Positions 40,501 through 49,581 of a stretch of DNA of 64,000 nt are shown here, one piece after another. The translations under genes were made by a program, and so were the position numbers. Each line of letters begins with the position of its first letter. The first letter of the stretch is position 1. The DNA is from Pedobacter sp. MC2016-05 (GTDB taxonomy: Bacteria > Bacteroidota > Bacteroidia > Sphingobacteriales > Sphingobacteriaceae), in the NCBI RefSeq assembly GCF_026239735.1, contig NZ_JAPIVT010000019.1, forward strand, positions 1 through 64,000, read 5' to 3'. The notes under the pieces were generated by a model. That model did not search any database and had not been told where the DNA came from. It saw only the letters and a program-made list of their open reading frames with translations.

Positions 40501-43190
40501 CTTCCAGCCAATAATTTTCCATCAGTATTTACATTTACGATTTCAATTTTATGGTCTTTTCCAGTTACCAGCATACCGCTTAGCTTATCGCCTTTTTCCG
40601 GACGGACACCAAGATAGCTCTTATAAACATGGTAAGGAATGCTGAAGTTATCAATACTGAAATTACCACCTGGCTCGAAAACTTTTGTAGTAAAGTTGGC
40701 TCTTAAAACCCCCGGAGCAGTATTGTTCTCATTTAAATTGGTGTTGATTTGGGCACTTCCAGCTCCATTTAAAGAACCCTCGAAAATAGTTTTTACCTGA
40801 GATTCGAAATTAATGGTAGGGTTATCAAAACTGAAGCCTTCAAAACCTTTGAACTTGGTCTCGGTAGTATTTAAGTTAACATCAACCTTAGCTTTTAAAT
40901 TTTGCGCCGGAGAACCAAAAAGCCATTTAGCCGTTAAGGTAGCGGCAGATGTACCAGAACTTAAATAAGTTCTGTTGCCTACATTAAAATCAATTTTTAA
41001 ACGATTTGGCATTACCGTTTCAATCTTAAGCGTTTTCGTAAATGTGGCGCCACCGGCTTTTACTTTAGCCATCCAGTTTCCGGTAGGAGCGGTATTTTCG
41101 GTTGCAGTTTTGAAGCTGTAAAATCCATTTAACGGTTTGCCGTTAATCAACCGTTTATACAACTGCCCTTTCGGGTTATAGAACTCCATGGTAACTGGAT
41201 AGTTGGCAGGTAATTTTTTCTGCTTGTCTTCTAATATAAATGACACAAATAAACTATCGCCCGGACGCCAAACGCCGCGTTCTCCATAAATAAATCCTTT
41301 CAAACCACTTTGAACTACGTCACCACCCACATCAAAGCGACTCAATGGCAATGAACTTCCGTCATCTAATTTTAAATAGCCACGTTCCGAGCCATTTTTT
41401 GCAATTAAAAGAAATGGTTGTCGTTTCAAATCGAATCTGGCAAAACCATCTCCATCTGTTTTGGTGGTAAAAATAATTTGCTTTTGATAATCCATTAATT
41501 CCAGATCGACACCGCTTAATGGCTTTGCCGTTAATAAATCAGTGGCTACAATGAGCATGCTATTGTCATTTCCACGTTTGGCAACCAAACCAATGTTCGA
41601 TGCAATTAAATTTCTGCTGGCCCAACGTTGGGTGGTATAAAATGATGAAGTACATGGATTATCCTTATCAGCCCAACGATAGTTTTGTGGGTAATAATTG
41701 TTATAACGCATCCAAAAATCGTCATCTTCGTCAATTTTCTCCCCGTAACTATCGCCATCTCCATATTCTTCTTCGCCGTCTCCATCGCCTGCCGTTTCTT
41801 CACCGGCTTTACAGTTATAGGCATTATATTCTCGGCGAAAAGCAATGGTAACCCGATACATAGCGCCAGGTTCAGTACGAATCATCTTATCCAAATCTAA
41901 GGTGAAACGATTTTTCTTATGAAGATTTAAAGATTTATCCTCATCTAAACGAACTGTTTTTTGTAGGATTGGCTTAGCTACCCGTCGGAGTTCATTACCA
42001 TCTTTGTAACTATTGGTTTGGAAAAATTGAGGGATGTTATTTTCGTATATTTTGATTACTGTTACATCTACAGCTTTTAAATTGATGGCCTCAAAAGGTA
42101 AAACCAATTTGCCTGAATTTGGTAAGATTGTTCCTCCACCGGCTATAGTTACCGAAGGAATTTTATCCTCGAAAACCAGATTTGCCGTTTTTCCACCTGT
42201 TAACGTTTTGCCATTAATATTTTCTACGCCATTGTTCACGTTGAGAGTATAATCGCCTTTCAGCTCTTCAGCGGCGTAAACTTTAACCTGGCTGGCATCT
42301 ATGGTATAACGCAAATTACTCAGGTTACCAAGTGAAATCAATCCGGTTAAATCTTGCCCCACACCAATCGGCTCCGAAAATTGCACCAAAGCGTAATCTT
42401 CTTCACCTTGGATGGCTTTCATATCCAAAATTTCGAACTTGTTTAAAGAAGGAATTCTGATTTCTTTTTCACCTTTTTGGTCAGCATCAATGGCATCTCC
42501 GTCCCATTCAATTTTCAAAGTTTGATCGGATGCCTTTTTCTTAATACTATCGATAGTGAATTTCGAAATGTTCTTCGCAGGGTCATGCTGCCATTTTACT
42601 TTTAATTTTTGGTCAAAATCCAGCTCAATGATTTTTTCAATCTTTGAAGTTTCTTCGGCATCTGCAGTTGCTACTTCTCCGGTTAACTTCATATAATCCA
42701 TAGAAGTATTATTTTGAGAAACCAAACCATTTTGCGAGAGCATCACGCCAGGTGTAATTACCTTAAACTCAAAATCGAAATCTTCCAAACCTTTTTCGGT
42801 GGCAGAAACTTCAGAGAGTTTAAAAGTCGCTTCATATTCTTTGCCTGGTTTCATAGGTTCATCTGGACGGAATTCCACAGTTTGCGGATCTATCCAATAG
42901 GTTTTTCCAGAGATGGATGGCGAAAAATCGAATAAATCTCTTGAATCAGCCTTGCCTAAATCTTGCATTCCACTAGCAGCATTGGCTAAATGTACCCGAA
43001 TAAAACTCTTTTTTGAGATGGTACCTGAGGTATAAGCCTCAATGTATTTTGCATAAGCCTGGTTCTCTTCATTTGTTTTTTTCTTGCGACCGAAATAAAT
43101 AAAGAGAATTGCGGCAATTGAAATCACCAGTAATCCTATAAAAATAAATTTCTTTTTAGAGGATGATTGATAGGTAGAGGGCTGTTCCAT
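37599..43190 (-). CDS. Bacterial alpha-2-macroglobulin with thioester motif
   Basis: Large envelope protein of 1863 residues anchored by an N-terminal membrane helix (about 13-34, after a short Lys/Ser-rich head). It is not a lipoprotein, unlike many A2Ms. It has the MG-domain array, including NAGDxxFVSFI-like GVWRPGDSLFVSFILEDKQ in the middle, then the thioester motif Cys1414-Ile-Glu-Gln1417 in YPHGCIEQTTSG, followed by the alpha/alpha thioester domain with repeated AxxL helices. The intact CxEQ indicates a protease-trapping type. An acidic stretch (EEEYGDGDSYGEKIDEDDD) near residue 480 is an insert. It is followed by pbpC on the same strand, the usual partner. Length is typical for the long form. 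Confidence 0.95.
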   Translation of the reverse strand: MEQPSTYQSSSKKKFIFIGLLVISIAAILFIYFGRKKKTNEENQAYAKYIEAYTSGTISKKSFIRVHLANAASGMQDLGKADSRDLFDFSPSISGKTYWIDPQTVEFRPDEPMKPGKEYEATFKLSEVSATEKGLEDFDFEFKVITPGVMLSQNGLVSQNNTSMDYMKLTGEVATADAEETSKIEKIIELDFDQKLKVKWQHDPAKNISKFTIDSIKKKASDQTLKIEWDGDAIDADQKGEKEIRIPSLNKFEILDMKAIQGEEDYALVQFSEPIGVGQDLTGLISLGNLSNLRYTIDASQVKVYAAEELKGDYTLNVNNGVENINGKTLTGGKTANLVFEDKIPSVTIAGGGTILPNSGKLVLPFEAINLKAVDVTVIKIYENNIPQFFQTNSYKDGNELRRVAKPILQKTVRLDEDKSLNLHKKNRFTLDLDKMIRTEPGAMYRVTIAFRREYNAYNCKAGEETAGDGDGEEEYGDGDSYGEKIDEDDDFWMRYNNYYPQNYRWADKDNPCTSSFYTTQRWASRNLIASNIGLVAKRGNDNSMLIVATDLLTAKPLSGVDLELMDYQKQIIFTTKTDGDGFARFDLKRQPFLLIAKNGSERGYLKLDDGSSLPLSRFDVGGDVVQSGLKGFIYGERGVWRPGDSLFVSFILEDKQKKLPANYPVTMEFYNPKGQLYKRLINGKPLNGFYSFKTATENTAPTGNWMAKVKAGGATFTKTLKIETVMPNRLKIDFNVGNRTYLSSGTSAATLTAKWLFGSPAQNLKAKVDVNLNTTETKFKGFEGFSFDNPTINFESQVKTIFEGSLNGAGSAQINTNLNENNTAPGVLRANFTTKVFEPGGNFSIDNFSIPYHVYKSYLGVRPEKGDKLSGMLVTGKDHKIEIVNVNTDGKLLAGSKTVQIELYKTQWRWWWEQDNQYTYSNFTQNQYNKLVETHEVNLSNGKGSWNLRIDEPEWGRYLILVRDENGGHVTGKSVYVDWPGWAQREQSANPTEASMLSFTANKEKFTVGEDIILTIPTAKDGRALISIENGSRVLKTFWIDTKAGQTQYKFKAEKEMAPNVFANITLLQPHAQTINDLPIRMYGAIPISVEDPQTILKPTIKMLDKIKPETENTITVGEQNGKAMTYTIALVDEGLLDLTRFKTPDPHGAFYAREGLGVKTWDLFDYVLGAWGGNLERILSIGGDGSINKNLNPAKANRFKAVVKFMGPYTIGKGESKTHKFKLPQYIGAVRAMVVAGQDAAYGFAEKSVQVKKPLMVLATLPRVIGPGETFTLPVTVFATENNLKNVSVQLQASNLIVQGTNKQQLYYQKTGEQMAYFEVKAPDKVGIAKVKVTAQSGNEKTDYDVEMDIRNPNPYITNVVSATVQPHTKWAVNYQPIGMAGTNSGSLEVSSIPAINLGKRLGYLIQYPHGCIEQTTSGIFPQLYLDRLSPLNEQQKAKTEKNIKAGITRLKGFQTTDGGLSYWPGEGSSDEWGTNYAGHFLVEAQNAGYTLPVGLLDELLRYQKTKAANWAPNSNNFYGGDLSQAYRLYMLALAKKPEMAAMNRLKAFEYLSVAAKWRLAAAYKLAGQSNVASNMISGLDISIQPYKQLGGTYGSDVRDQAMILETLTLLGQKTKAASLLQPLAAKLGENTWYSTQTTAYSLLAIGKFCGSNQSSNKLQYQYVLDGKSAPVNSNQYLNSTPVSFKGSTASITNNGNNVLFVRLVLEGQPVAGQNNFLPNRPEVLDMNVSYKRLNGTTLDPTTLKQGTDFYAEVTVKNPGRMGYYEQMALTQIFPSGWEIINTRVNDNQSILASSPFTYQDIRDDRVFTYFNIRENESLVYKVLLNASYVGKYYLSAVQCEAMYNNDISATQAGKWVQVVK

Positions 43191-43499
43191 TTTCTGAATG
43201 CTGATTAGATGTGATTCAAAATAAACTAAAATTCCCGTTAAACTGAATTTTGTTGAAAATTAGGGTCTTGTTGGGATTTAGCTATTTAAAATTTGTATAT
43301 CCATAAAGCTATTCTTTTTTAATTATCAATTTTTTCCAGATGTATATTTGTAGAAACTGCTTTATTTTTTGCCAGCTTCGAACTATTATTTGTATTGATT
43401 TGCTTGACGCTTTTACACATTTGAACTTCCTTTAGCGTTTTCTATTTGTACTTTTCGTTGGATTTAGATAAGTTTACAAATCACCTAAAGAAACCAGAT
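43191..43499. other. Divergent intergenic stretch with a candidate -7 box
   Basis: 309 bases between the A2M gene and the 43500 gene. An exact TATATTTG (TAnnTTTG type) lies at 43343-43350 on the plus strand, about 150 bases before the start. No gene seen. Confidence 0.45.
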
Positions 43500-43922
43500 A
43501 TGTTTAAGAAACTTTTCATTTTTTCCGCTCTCATTATGATAGTAAATTTTTCTTTTGCGCAAAAAAATGAAGTGGAGAATGCAGTAAATAAGCTAACGGA
43601 ACTGATGATTACTCCTGATAGTTTAGCGTTAGATAAGTTGATTTCGAATAATTTAAGTTATGGCCACTCCAGCGGGAAAATAGAAACCAAACAACAGTTT
43701 ATGCAATCGCTGTTGTCTGGATCATCTGACTTTATCGATATTAATTTAACCGATCAAACGGTTACCATTCAGAATAAAACAGCTTTAGTGCGCCACACGC
43801 TAAATGCGAAAACCAACGATAAAAATGTTCCTGGAAATGTGAAATTAAATATCCTGCTGGTTTGGAGTAAGGAAAAAGCAGGGTGGAAGTTACTTGGTAG
43901 ACAAGCGGTTAAGGTACCTTAG
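43500..43922 (+). CDS. Exported NTF2-like (DUF4440) protein
   Basis: 140 residues from the ATG at 43500; an in-frame start at 43446 would add 18 residues before the signal peptide and is less likely. Signal peptide MFKKLFIFSALIMIVNFSFAQ. The mature protein has the NTF2-like alpha/beta cone pattern: an N-terminal helix with ENAVNKLTELMI, then DKLISNNLSYGHSSGKIETKQQFMQSL, and the C-terminal strands LLVWSKEKAGWKLLGRQAVKV, matching DUF4440 proteins. Such folds bind small ligands or act as isomerase-like enzymes, but no catalytic residues are evident. Stands alone. Confidence 0.75.
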   Translation: MFKKLFIFSALIMIVNFSFAQKNEVENAVNKLTELMITPDSLALDKLISNNLSYGHSSGKIETKQQFMQSLLSGSSDFIDINLTDQTVTIQNKTALVRHTLNAKTNDKNVPGNVKLNILLVWSKEKAGWKLLGRQAVKVP

Positions 43923-43923
43923 T

Positions 43924-44025
43924 TGGTCTAAAGTCTCTAGTCCGGAGTCTTGCGTTTTGGGTTCAGATAGTAATCAATCGGTTTTTCTGCAGCTAAGGTT
44001 TGACTTCTGACTCAGCACTCACGAC
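43924..44025. repeat. Degenerate GACTC-type intergenic repeat
   Basis: Contains stretches tagtccggagtctt and gacttctgactcagcactcacgactca, with the actc/gact core repeated at irregular spacing. Short degenerate repeats like these are common between genes in Pedobacter-type genomes. No gene present. Confidence 0.4.
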
Positions 44026-44430
44026 TCATTTGATCATCACTCCAGGTCTGTTAACCAGCGGAATTTTAATCAGATTAGAATCGATAATACTTTCAGGCAG
44101 AAAAATAAATTTTTTATCGAAAATGGTTGAACCGACATAATAGCTTAACCAATATTCATTCGTTAACCCGAAAACTTCTGGATCAATGGCTTCAACGCCC
44201 TTGAAATCCTGAGCTTTCATATCGCCAATGAAATGCCTTAAAATAGAGGTTTTTACTTGCTTGCCATCTTTTTCACCATAACCTTTTGAGCTGATTAAAA
44301 CATTTGTAATTGGCTCGTTTTTTAAGTTAACAAGATAAACAGTCCAGTTTTTTACTTCTGGAGTTTCACTCATTAATACAACAGCCATTGCAATATCTTC
44401 AACTGAATTTTCTGGTAAATCGGCTTTCAT
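44026..44430 (-). CDS. Conserved hypothetical protein, 134 aa
   Basis: 134 residues from the ATG at 44430. A TTG at 44460 would add ten residues that come from the flanking AT repeat, so I reject it. The protein has no signal peptide or membrane segment, and mixed alpha/beta composition: MKADLPENSVEDIAMAVVLM, then WTVYLVNLKNEPITNVLISSKGYG, and a C-terminus SNLIKIPLVNRPGVMIK. I do not recognise a named family, but the composition is that of a folded cytoplasmic protein. Downstream of topA on the same strand, separated by 175 bases of repeats. Confidence 0.65.
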   Translation of the reverse strand: MKADLPENSVEDIAMAVVLMSETPEVKNWTVYLVNLKNEPITNVLISSKGYGEKDGKQVKTSILRHFIGDMKAQDFKGVEAIDPEVFGLTNEYWLSYYVGSTIFDKKFIFLPESIIDSNLIKIPLVNRPGVMIK

Positions 44431-44436
44431 TGAGAT

Positions 44437-44591
44437 TAAGGATAAAAGAACAAGGAACAAAGACTAGAGACTTTTAGGGTTTTACTTCTAATCTTAAGTC
44501 CTTGTTTTTTTTTGTTCTAAATTATTTTTTCTTGATAAAAGAACAAGGACTATATATTTTAAGGTATTTATCCTTAATCCTTGTTCCTTAC
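44437..44591. repeat. Short direct and inverted repeats next to topA
   Basis: gataaaagaacaagga occurs exactly at 44441-44456 and 44534-44549. Inverted versions (ccttgttcc, tccttaa) appear at about 44569-44591. The intervening sequence also holds tccttgttttttttgttct. Possibly transcription-ending hairpins or a degenerate repeat. Confidence 0.5.
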
Positions 44592-44605
44592 TCTTTATTC
44601 GAGGT

Positions 44606-47167
44606 TTACTTCTTACTTGCTACAGTCTTTTTTGCCGGAGCTTTCTTCTTAGCAGGTGCTTTTTTCTTCACCTCGAAAGCTTTAGGTACCTGTTCAACAA
44701 TCATTTTTTTAATTACTTCCAAATCTACATCAGCTAATTCTTCAGCTGTATATTTTTGTTTAGTAGCTTCGTTGTTTCGCAATTTCAGCATCAATTTGCC
44801 AAAACGGATGAAGGGTCCCCAACGGCCATTTTCGATTGAAATTTTTTCAGCATCCCAGGTTTTGATATAGCGGTTAGCCTCTTTTTCGACTTTTTTGCCA
44901 ATTAATGTCTCGATATCAGCCTGCGTTAGATTATCAAAATCGTAACCTTTAGCTGGAATATTAATAAATAAGTCGTTCCATTTGATGAAAGGACCAAAAC
45001 GACCCTTGCCTTTAGTTACACCTAAACCCTCATAGTAGGCGATAGGTGCATCGGCATCCATTTTCTCTTGTATAATTTGAACAGCTCTATCATAAGTAAC
45101 AGAAAGAGGCTCTTCATTTTTAGGTAGCGAAATAAAAGCCTCGCCCCATTTAACGTAAGGTCCGAAACGGCCAACACCAATCATTACCTCTTTGCCTTCA
45201 AAATCAGGTAATTGCATTGGTAATTTAAACAATTCCAGTGCTTCATCTAATGTTATAGTAGCTACTGATTGGCTACGCATTAAACTAGCATAACGTGGTT
45301 TCTCTTCTTCATCAAGCTCGCCAATTTGAACCAGCGGGCCAAACTTACCAACCTTTGTGTAAACATTTTTACCTGTTGCGGGATCCAGCCCTAATAAGCG
45401 TTCGCCTGTGGCACGTTCTGCAGTTTCTAAAGTCGTTTCAACTTCTGAGTGAAACGGATTATAGAATGAGTGTAGCATTTTGGTCCACTCTTGCAAACCT
45501 TGGGCAATCTCGTCAAACTCTTTCTCCACCTTAGCTGTGAAGTTGAAATCTACAATTCCTTTGAAATGTTCAACTAAAAAATCATTTACTACTTCGCCAA
45601 TATCAGTAGGGAAGAGCTTCTGTTTTTCAGCACCCGTAATTTCTGATTTCGTATCCTTGGTTACTTTTCCATCAGCCAAAATAATGGCTGTAAATTTACG
45701 CTGTTTACCATCTCTATCTTCTTTAACCACATAACCACGATTTTGAACCGTCGAAATGGTTGGTGCATAAGTAGAAGGACGGCCGATGCCCAGTTCTTCC
45801 AGCTTCTTAACTAAACTGGCCTCCGTATATCTTGCCGGCGGACGAGAATAACGTTCCGTTGCCTGCATTTCTTTTAAAAATAATTCTTGCCCTTTGGCTA
45901 AGGGAGGTAAAATTGAACCGCCTTCTTTTTCTTCGCCTTCTTCATCATCCGTAGATTCTAAATAAACTTTTAAGAAACCATCAAACTTCAAAACTTCTCC
46001 CTCTGCAACTAAATGCTCTTTTCTGGTAGATGCCGTAATTTGGGCAGTTGTTTTTTCGAATAACGCTTCGCTCATTTGCGATGCGATGGAGCGTTTCCAG
46101 ATTAAATCGTACAAACGTTTTTCAGAAATATCGCCATCAACAGTATGTCGATCGAAATAGGTGGGGCGGATGGCTTCGTGAGCTTCCTGTGCACCTGCCG
46201 ATTTTGTTCTGTAAACTCTTTGTTGGTGGTATTTGTCGCCATATGCCGATTTAATTTCAGCGGCAGCAGCGTTTAAAGCAGTTTCTGATAGGTTTACAGA
46301 ATCTGTTCTCATGTAAGTAATCTTTCCAGCCTCGTATAAGCGTTGCGCAACCTGCATCGTCCTTGCAACCGGGAAACCCAATTTACGGGATGCTTCCTGC
46401 TGTAGGGTAGAGGTGGTAAACGGCGCAGCGGGATTACGTTTTGCCGGCTTGGTTTCTAAACTAGTGATGTCAAACTTAGCAGAAGCACAATCTTGAAGGA
46501 ATTTTTCTGCATCGGCTTCACTCTCGAATCGTTGTGGCAATTCGGCCTTAACAACCTCTTTTCCTTTACCTGTAGAAAATTGAGCAGTGATTTTATATGC
46601 AGCAGCAGCCTTGAAGTTTTGAACTTCTCTTTCTCTATCAACAATTAAACGAACTGCTACAGATTGCACACGACCTGCTGAAAGAGAAGGTTTAACCTTT
46701 TTCCACAATACAGGAGAAAGTTCGAAACCTACTAATCTATCTAAAACACGACGAGCCTGTTGGGCATTAACTAAATTATAATCAATGCTTCGTGGGCTGT
46801 CTATCGCTTTTAAGATTGCAGGTTTTGTTATTTCATGGAAAACGATACGTTTTGTTTTTTCTACTTTCAGTCCTAAAGTTTCAAACAAGTGCCAGGAAAT
46901 GGCTTCCCCTTCACGGTCCTCATCGGATGCTAGCCATACCATTTCGGCATCTTTGGCAAGTTTCTTTAATTCGGCTACCAATGCCTTTTTATCGGCTGGC
47001 ACTTCATAGGTCTGGGCAAAATCGTTTGCAATATCAATCGCCATATCGCCTTTAGCTAAATCCCGAATATGGCCATAGCTCGATTTCACAAGGAAATCTT
47101 TGCCTAGGTAGCCTTCTATAGTTTTAGCTTTTGCGGGAGACTCGACGATTAATAAGTTTTTAGCCAT
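44606..47167 (-). CDS. topA: DNA topoisomerase I
   Basis: Type IA topoisomerase of 853 residues that relaxes negative supercoils. Toprim domain starts LLIVESPAKAKTIEGYL (Glu9) with DEDREGEAI. Active Tyr285 lies in ITYMRTDSVNLS. Four C-terminal repeats of the pattern xGRFGPYVKWGE (for example VGKFGPLVQIGE, VGRFGPYVKWGE, KGRFGPFIKWND, NGRWGPFIRFGK) take the place of zinc fingers, as in other Bacteroidota. The last 25 residues are Lys/Ala rich (KKKAPAKKKAPAKK), like a histone H1 tail, and should bind DNA. Length and domain order are typical. Very sure. Confidence 0.97.
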   Translation of the reverse strand: MAKNLLIVESPAKAKTIEGYLGKDFLVKSSYGHIRDLAKGDMAIDIANDFAQTYEVPADKKALVAELKKLAKDAEMVWLASDEDREGEAISWHLFETLGLKVEKTKRIVFHEITKPAILKAIDSPRSIDYNLVNAQQARRVLDRLVGFELSPVLWKKVKPSLSAGRVQSVAVRLIVDREREVQNFKAAAAYKITAQFSTGKGKEVVKAELPQRFESEADAEKFLQDCASAKFDITSLETKPAKRNPAAPFTTSTLQQEASRKLGFPVARTMQVAQRLYEAGKITYMRTDSVNLSETALNAAAAEIKSAYGDKYHQQRVYRTKSAGAQEAHEAIRPTYFDRHTVDGDISEKRLYDLIWKRSIASQMSEALFEKTTAQITASTRKEHLVAEGEVLKFDGFLKVYLESTDDEEGEEKEGGSILPPLAKGQELFLKEMQATERYSRPPARYTEASLVKKLEELGIGRPSTYAPTISTVQNRGYVVKEDRDGKQRKFTAIILADGKVTKDTKSEITGAEKQKLFPTDIGEVVNDFLVEHFKGIVDFNFTAKVEKEFDEIAQGLQEWTKMLHSFYNPFHSEVETTLETAERATGERLLGLDPATGKNVYTKVGKFGPLVQIGELDEEEKPRYASLMRSQSVATITLDEALELFKLPMQLPDFEGKEVMIGVGRFGPYVKWGEAFISLPKNEEPLSVTYDRAVQIIQEKMDADAPIAYYEGLGVTKGKGRFGPFIKWNDLFINIPAKGYDFDNLTQADIETLIGKKVEKEANRYIKTWDAEKISIENGRWGPFIRFGKLMLKLRNNEATKQKYTAEELADVDLEVIKKMIVEQVPKAFEVKKKAPAKKKAPAKKTVASKK

Positions 47168-47300
47168 GAAATAACGATTTTGTGCAAATAAAGCTATAAT
47201 TAAAGTATAAATCCAAACTTGCGCATTATTTAATACAATTTTTTTTTGAATTTCTCTTAAAATTTAACGTCAGAAAAGCTTGATTGACCCGAATCATCAC

Positions 47301-48371
47301 TTAATTTATCACAGCATTTATTTTTTGCCAAAGCGCATTATCAAATCCCGAAACGGCGAACGATGGATTGGCTGGGTCGGATGCATTACCCATACGCACG
47401 ATAACCATACTTTTGCTCGGTATTACATAAATACGTTGGTCTGATGCGCCCATAGCAGTATACATATCGCCTGGCGCATTCGTAACTAAACTGCCTTGAA
47501 AAATACTTTGACTTCCCGGTATCATATAACTCCCTTTACCATTTAACCACCATAAATAACCATAAGAAAGATTTATATTTTGTGATGTATTTGTGCTTTC
47601 AGAGAAGAAGGATTCATTCAAAATTTGCTCGTTGTTCCATTTTCCCTTGTTTAAGGCTAGCAAACCAAATCTTGCCATGCTTCTGGTACTGCTGTTATAT
47701 ATTTTAAAAATAAATCCGTCATTCCAAAAACCATCCATGCCTAGTTTATTTCTTATTTTAGCATTGAAATAGTTTTCAAAATTTTGCTTGCTTGCTGCAG
47801 AAACCACATCCATCAGTTTTTGAAAAACATTAGCATAAGCCCACCGATTCCCAGCATCAGCTACATAAGTCAATTTCGATTTGACGCCTAATTCGCTGCT
47901 TTCATCCAATCCTGATGTCATAGTTAAGAGGTGTTTTACGCTAATTAGATTTTCTTTAACGAGAGGTTCGCTGGTCCAGCCCGTGCCTAGATACTGAGAT
48001 ACTGCATTGTTCACCTTTAATAGGTTTTCTTGTTGGGCAATACCGGTTGCGGCAGAAACGAGTGTTTTACCGGCACTATTCCATTCCCAGGTGGCGTCTT
48101 TTGTATGGCCATTAAAATATTCTTCCAATACAATCCTTCCGTTAACTAAAATCATAAATGATTTAGAATTTTTCTCTGCAAGACATTTTTTTAAGTCCTC
48201 TACAGCATTTTGTTTCCAGCCGAGACTCGAAATCGATTTTGTTTCCCAATCGCTTGTATTAGTAGGAGGAAAATACATGTGCTCAGAATTTGTCGGAGCT
48301 GGTTCATCAATTTTCTTTTTGCATGCAAGAAGTGATACAGATATAATTATAAGTATGAGCTTAATTTTCAT
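47301..48371 (-). CDS. Serine hydrolase lipoprotein (class C beta-lactamase fold)
   Basis: 356 residues with a lipoprotein signal (MKIKLILIIISVSLLAC, lipobox LLAC with Cys17). Catalytic SxxK is Ser99-Ala-Gly-Lys102 in WNSAGKTLVSAATG, and the second motif is Tyr179-Ala-Asn181 in RWAYANVF. LLTMTSGLDES is typical of the esterase/DD-peptidase branch of this family. A DQRIYVIPSKSMVIVRMG segment supplies the C-terminal strand. The family includes esterases, peptidases and antibiotic hydrolases, so function cannot be set from sequence. Attached to the inner or outer membrane. Divergent from the glutathione peroxidase gene. Confidence 0.88.
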   Translation of the reverse strand: MKIKLILIIISVSLLACKKKIDEPAPTNSEHMYFPPTNTSDWETKSISSLGWKQNAVEDLKKCLAEKNSKSFMILVNGRIVLEEYFNGHTKDATWEWNSAGKTLVSAATGIAQQENLLKVNNAVSQYLGTGWTSEPLVKENLISVKHLLTMTSGLDESSELGVKSKLTYVADAGNRWAYANVFQKLMDVVSAASKQNFENYFNAKIRNKLGMDGFWNDGFIFKIYNSSTRSMARFGLLALNKGKWNNEQILNESFFSESTNTSQNINLSYGYLWWLNGKGSYMIPGSQSIFQGSLVTNAPGDMYTAMGASDQRIYVIPSKSMVIVRMGNASDPANPSFAVSGFDNALWQKINAVIN

Positions 48372-48509
48372 AGCAACAAAGTTTGGTTCATTGGTACGAC
48401 ATAGATTTATACTTTTGGTTTAATTTTGAGGATTATCATTTAATTTACATGCAAATCACATGAGTGAAAACTATTTGTGTCTATATTCGTATATAAAAAC
48501 AAAAAAACA

Positions 48510-49025
48510 ATGATCAATACTATCCTTATCCTATTAAACTTTTTGGTGCCAAATCCGCCAAAGAATGTTTACGATTTCAGCTTCAAAACTATTGATGGCA
48601 AAGAGGTCAAATTATCTAAATTTAAAGGCAAGAAAATTTTAATTGTCAACACGGCCTCCAAATGTGGATTTACGCCGCAATATGAAGATTTAGAAAAACT
48701 CCAAAAGCAATACGGTAAAAAAGTGGTGCTAATTGGCTTTCCAGCAGGAAATTTCGGTGGGCAAGAGTTTTCTACCAATGCTGAAATTAAAGAGTTTTGC
48801 ACTGGCAAATACAATGTATCTTTCATGCTTGCCGAAAAAAGCAGTGTAAAAGGCGATGATATTAGTCCGCTGTTTAAATATTTAACTTCGCAAACCAACA
48901 CAGAAGAACAAGGTGATATTAAATGGAACTTTGAGAAGTTTTTGATAAATGAAAAAGGGGAGTTGGTTCACCGTTTCCGCTCAAAAACAAAACCAATGGA
49001 TCAGGCGATTGTGAAGAATTTATAA
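48510..49025 (+). CDS. Glutathione peroxidase (Cys type)
   Basis: 171 residues from the ATG at 48510; an ATG at 48477 is in frame but lies in the leader. The N-terminus MINTILILLNFLVPNPPKNV is hydrophobic and may export the protein. Catalytic set: Cys52 in NTASKCGFTPQY, Gln85 in PAGNFGGQE, and Trp139 in IKWNFEKFL. Cys97 in EFCTGKYN sits where thioredoxin-dependent members carry the resolving cysteine, so thioredoxin may be the true reductant. Reduces hydrogen and organic peroxides. A bidirectional terminator follows. Confidence 0.92.
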   Translation: MINTILILLNFLVPNPPKNVYDFSFKTIDGKEVKLSKFKGKKILIVNTASKCGFTPQYEDLEKLQKQYGKKVVLIGFPAGNFGGQEFSTNAEIKEFCTGKYNVSFMLAEKSSVKGDDISPLFKYLTSQTNTEEQGDIKWNFEKFLINEKGELVHRFRSKTKPMDQAIVKNL

Positions 49026-49029
49026 AAAA

Positions 49030-49063
49030 TAAACATCTGTGGCTTCAAAACCACAGATGTTTA
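49030..49063. terminator. Bidirectional terminator
   Basis: Perfect 13-bp stem (taaacatctgtgg / ccacagatgttta) with an eight-base loop, A-rich before and T-rich after. It serves the peroxidase gene on the plus strand and the 49072 gene on the minus strand. Confidence 0.88.
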
Positions 49064-49071
49064 TTTAAAAA

Positions 49072-49578
49072 TTAATTTTCGCTGTCGAGTTGCTCGTTTA
49101 TTTCTCTTAGATAATCTTTCCTCATAAAATAAAAGACACTAACGCTTATTATTAGGAGAAACCATCCCAAAAATGATCCTGATACGTTATTAAGTTGTTT
49201 TTTCTGGTATTCCAGATCGTCGTGAGCATTTTCAGAATGAATATTTGGATTACTGGGAAGGTAAACTACCGATAGCGTATCGCTTACCGGGACCTCTAAT
49301 ATCTGTTTATCTTTTTTGTATATTTTATCCTTTACCTTATAAAAGTAGGAAATTGTCATGTATTTGCTTGTTTGACCTCTTCTATGGTAATCACTATACA
49401 CCGTGTCGTACGTTGCAAGAATTGTTTTTCCTTCTTTAATAAGTAATTCAGAAAAATGAATCTTAGCAGTTATATCGTTTTTCTCTGTATTCATGTAATG
49501 TCTAATCAATAAAAATATTGATAGGGAAAATACAGCAACACAGAGAATAAGTATTTTTAGTTTTGCTTTGCTATTCAT
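49072..49578 (-). CDS. Membrane protein of unknown function (DUF3592-like)
   Basis: 168 residues with membrane helices at about 7-25 and 131-151, flanking a soluble middle that includes GKTILATYDTVYSD, YMTISYFYKVKDKIYKK and VPVSDTLSVVYLPSNPNIHSE. The strand pattern and the YLPSNPxIS-type motif resemble DUF3592 proteins, whose role is unknown. The C-terminal tail is charged. Its start lies three bases after the aquaporin stop, so both are one operon, perhaps linked to envelope or osmotic function. Confidence 0.6.
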   Translation of the reverse strand: MNSKAKLKILILCVAVFSLSIFLLIRHYMNTEKNDITAKIHFSELLIKEGKTILATYDTVYSDYHRRGQTSKYMTISYFYKVKDKIYKKDKQILEVPVSDTLSVVYLPSNPNIHSENAHDDLEYQKKQLNNVSGSFLGWFLLIISVSVFYFMRKDYLREINEQLDSEN

Positions 49579-49581
49579 TCT

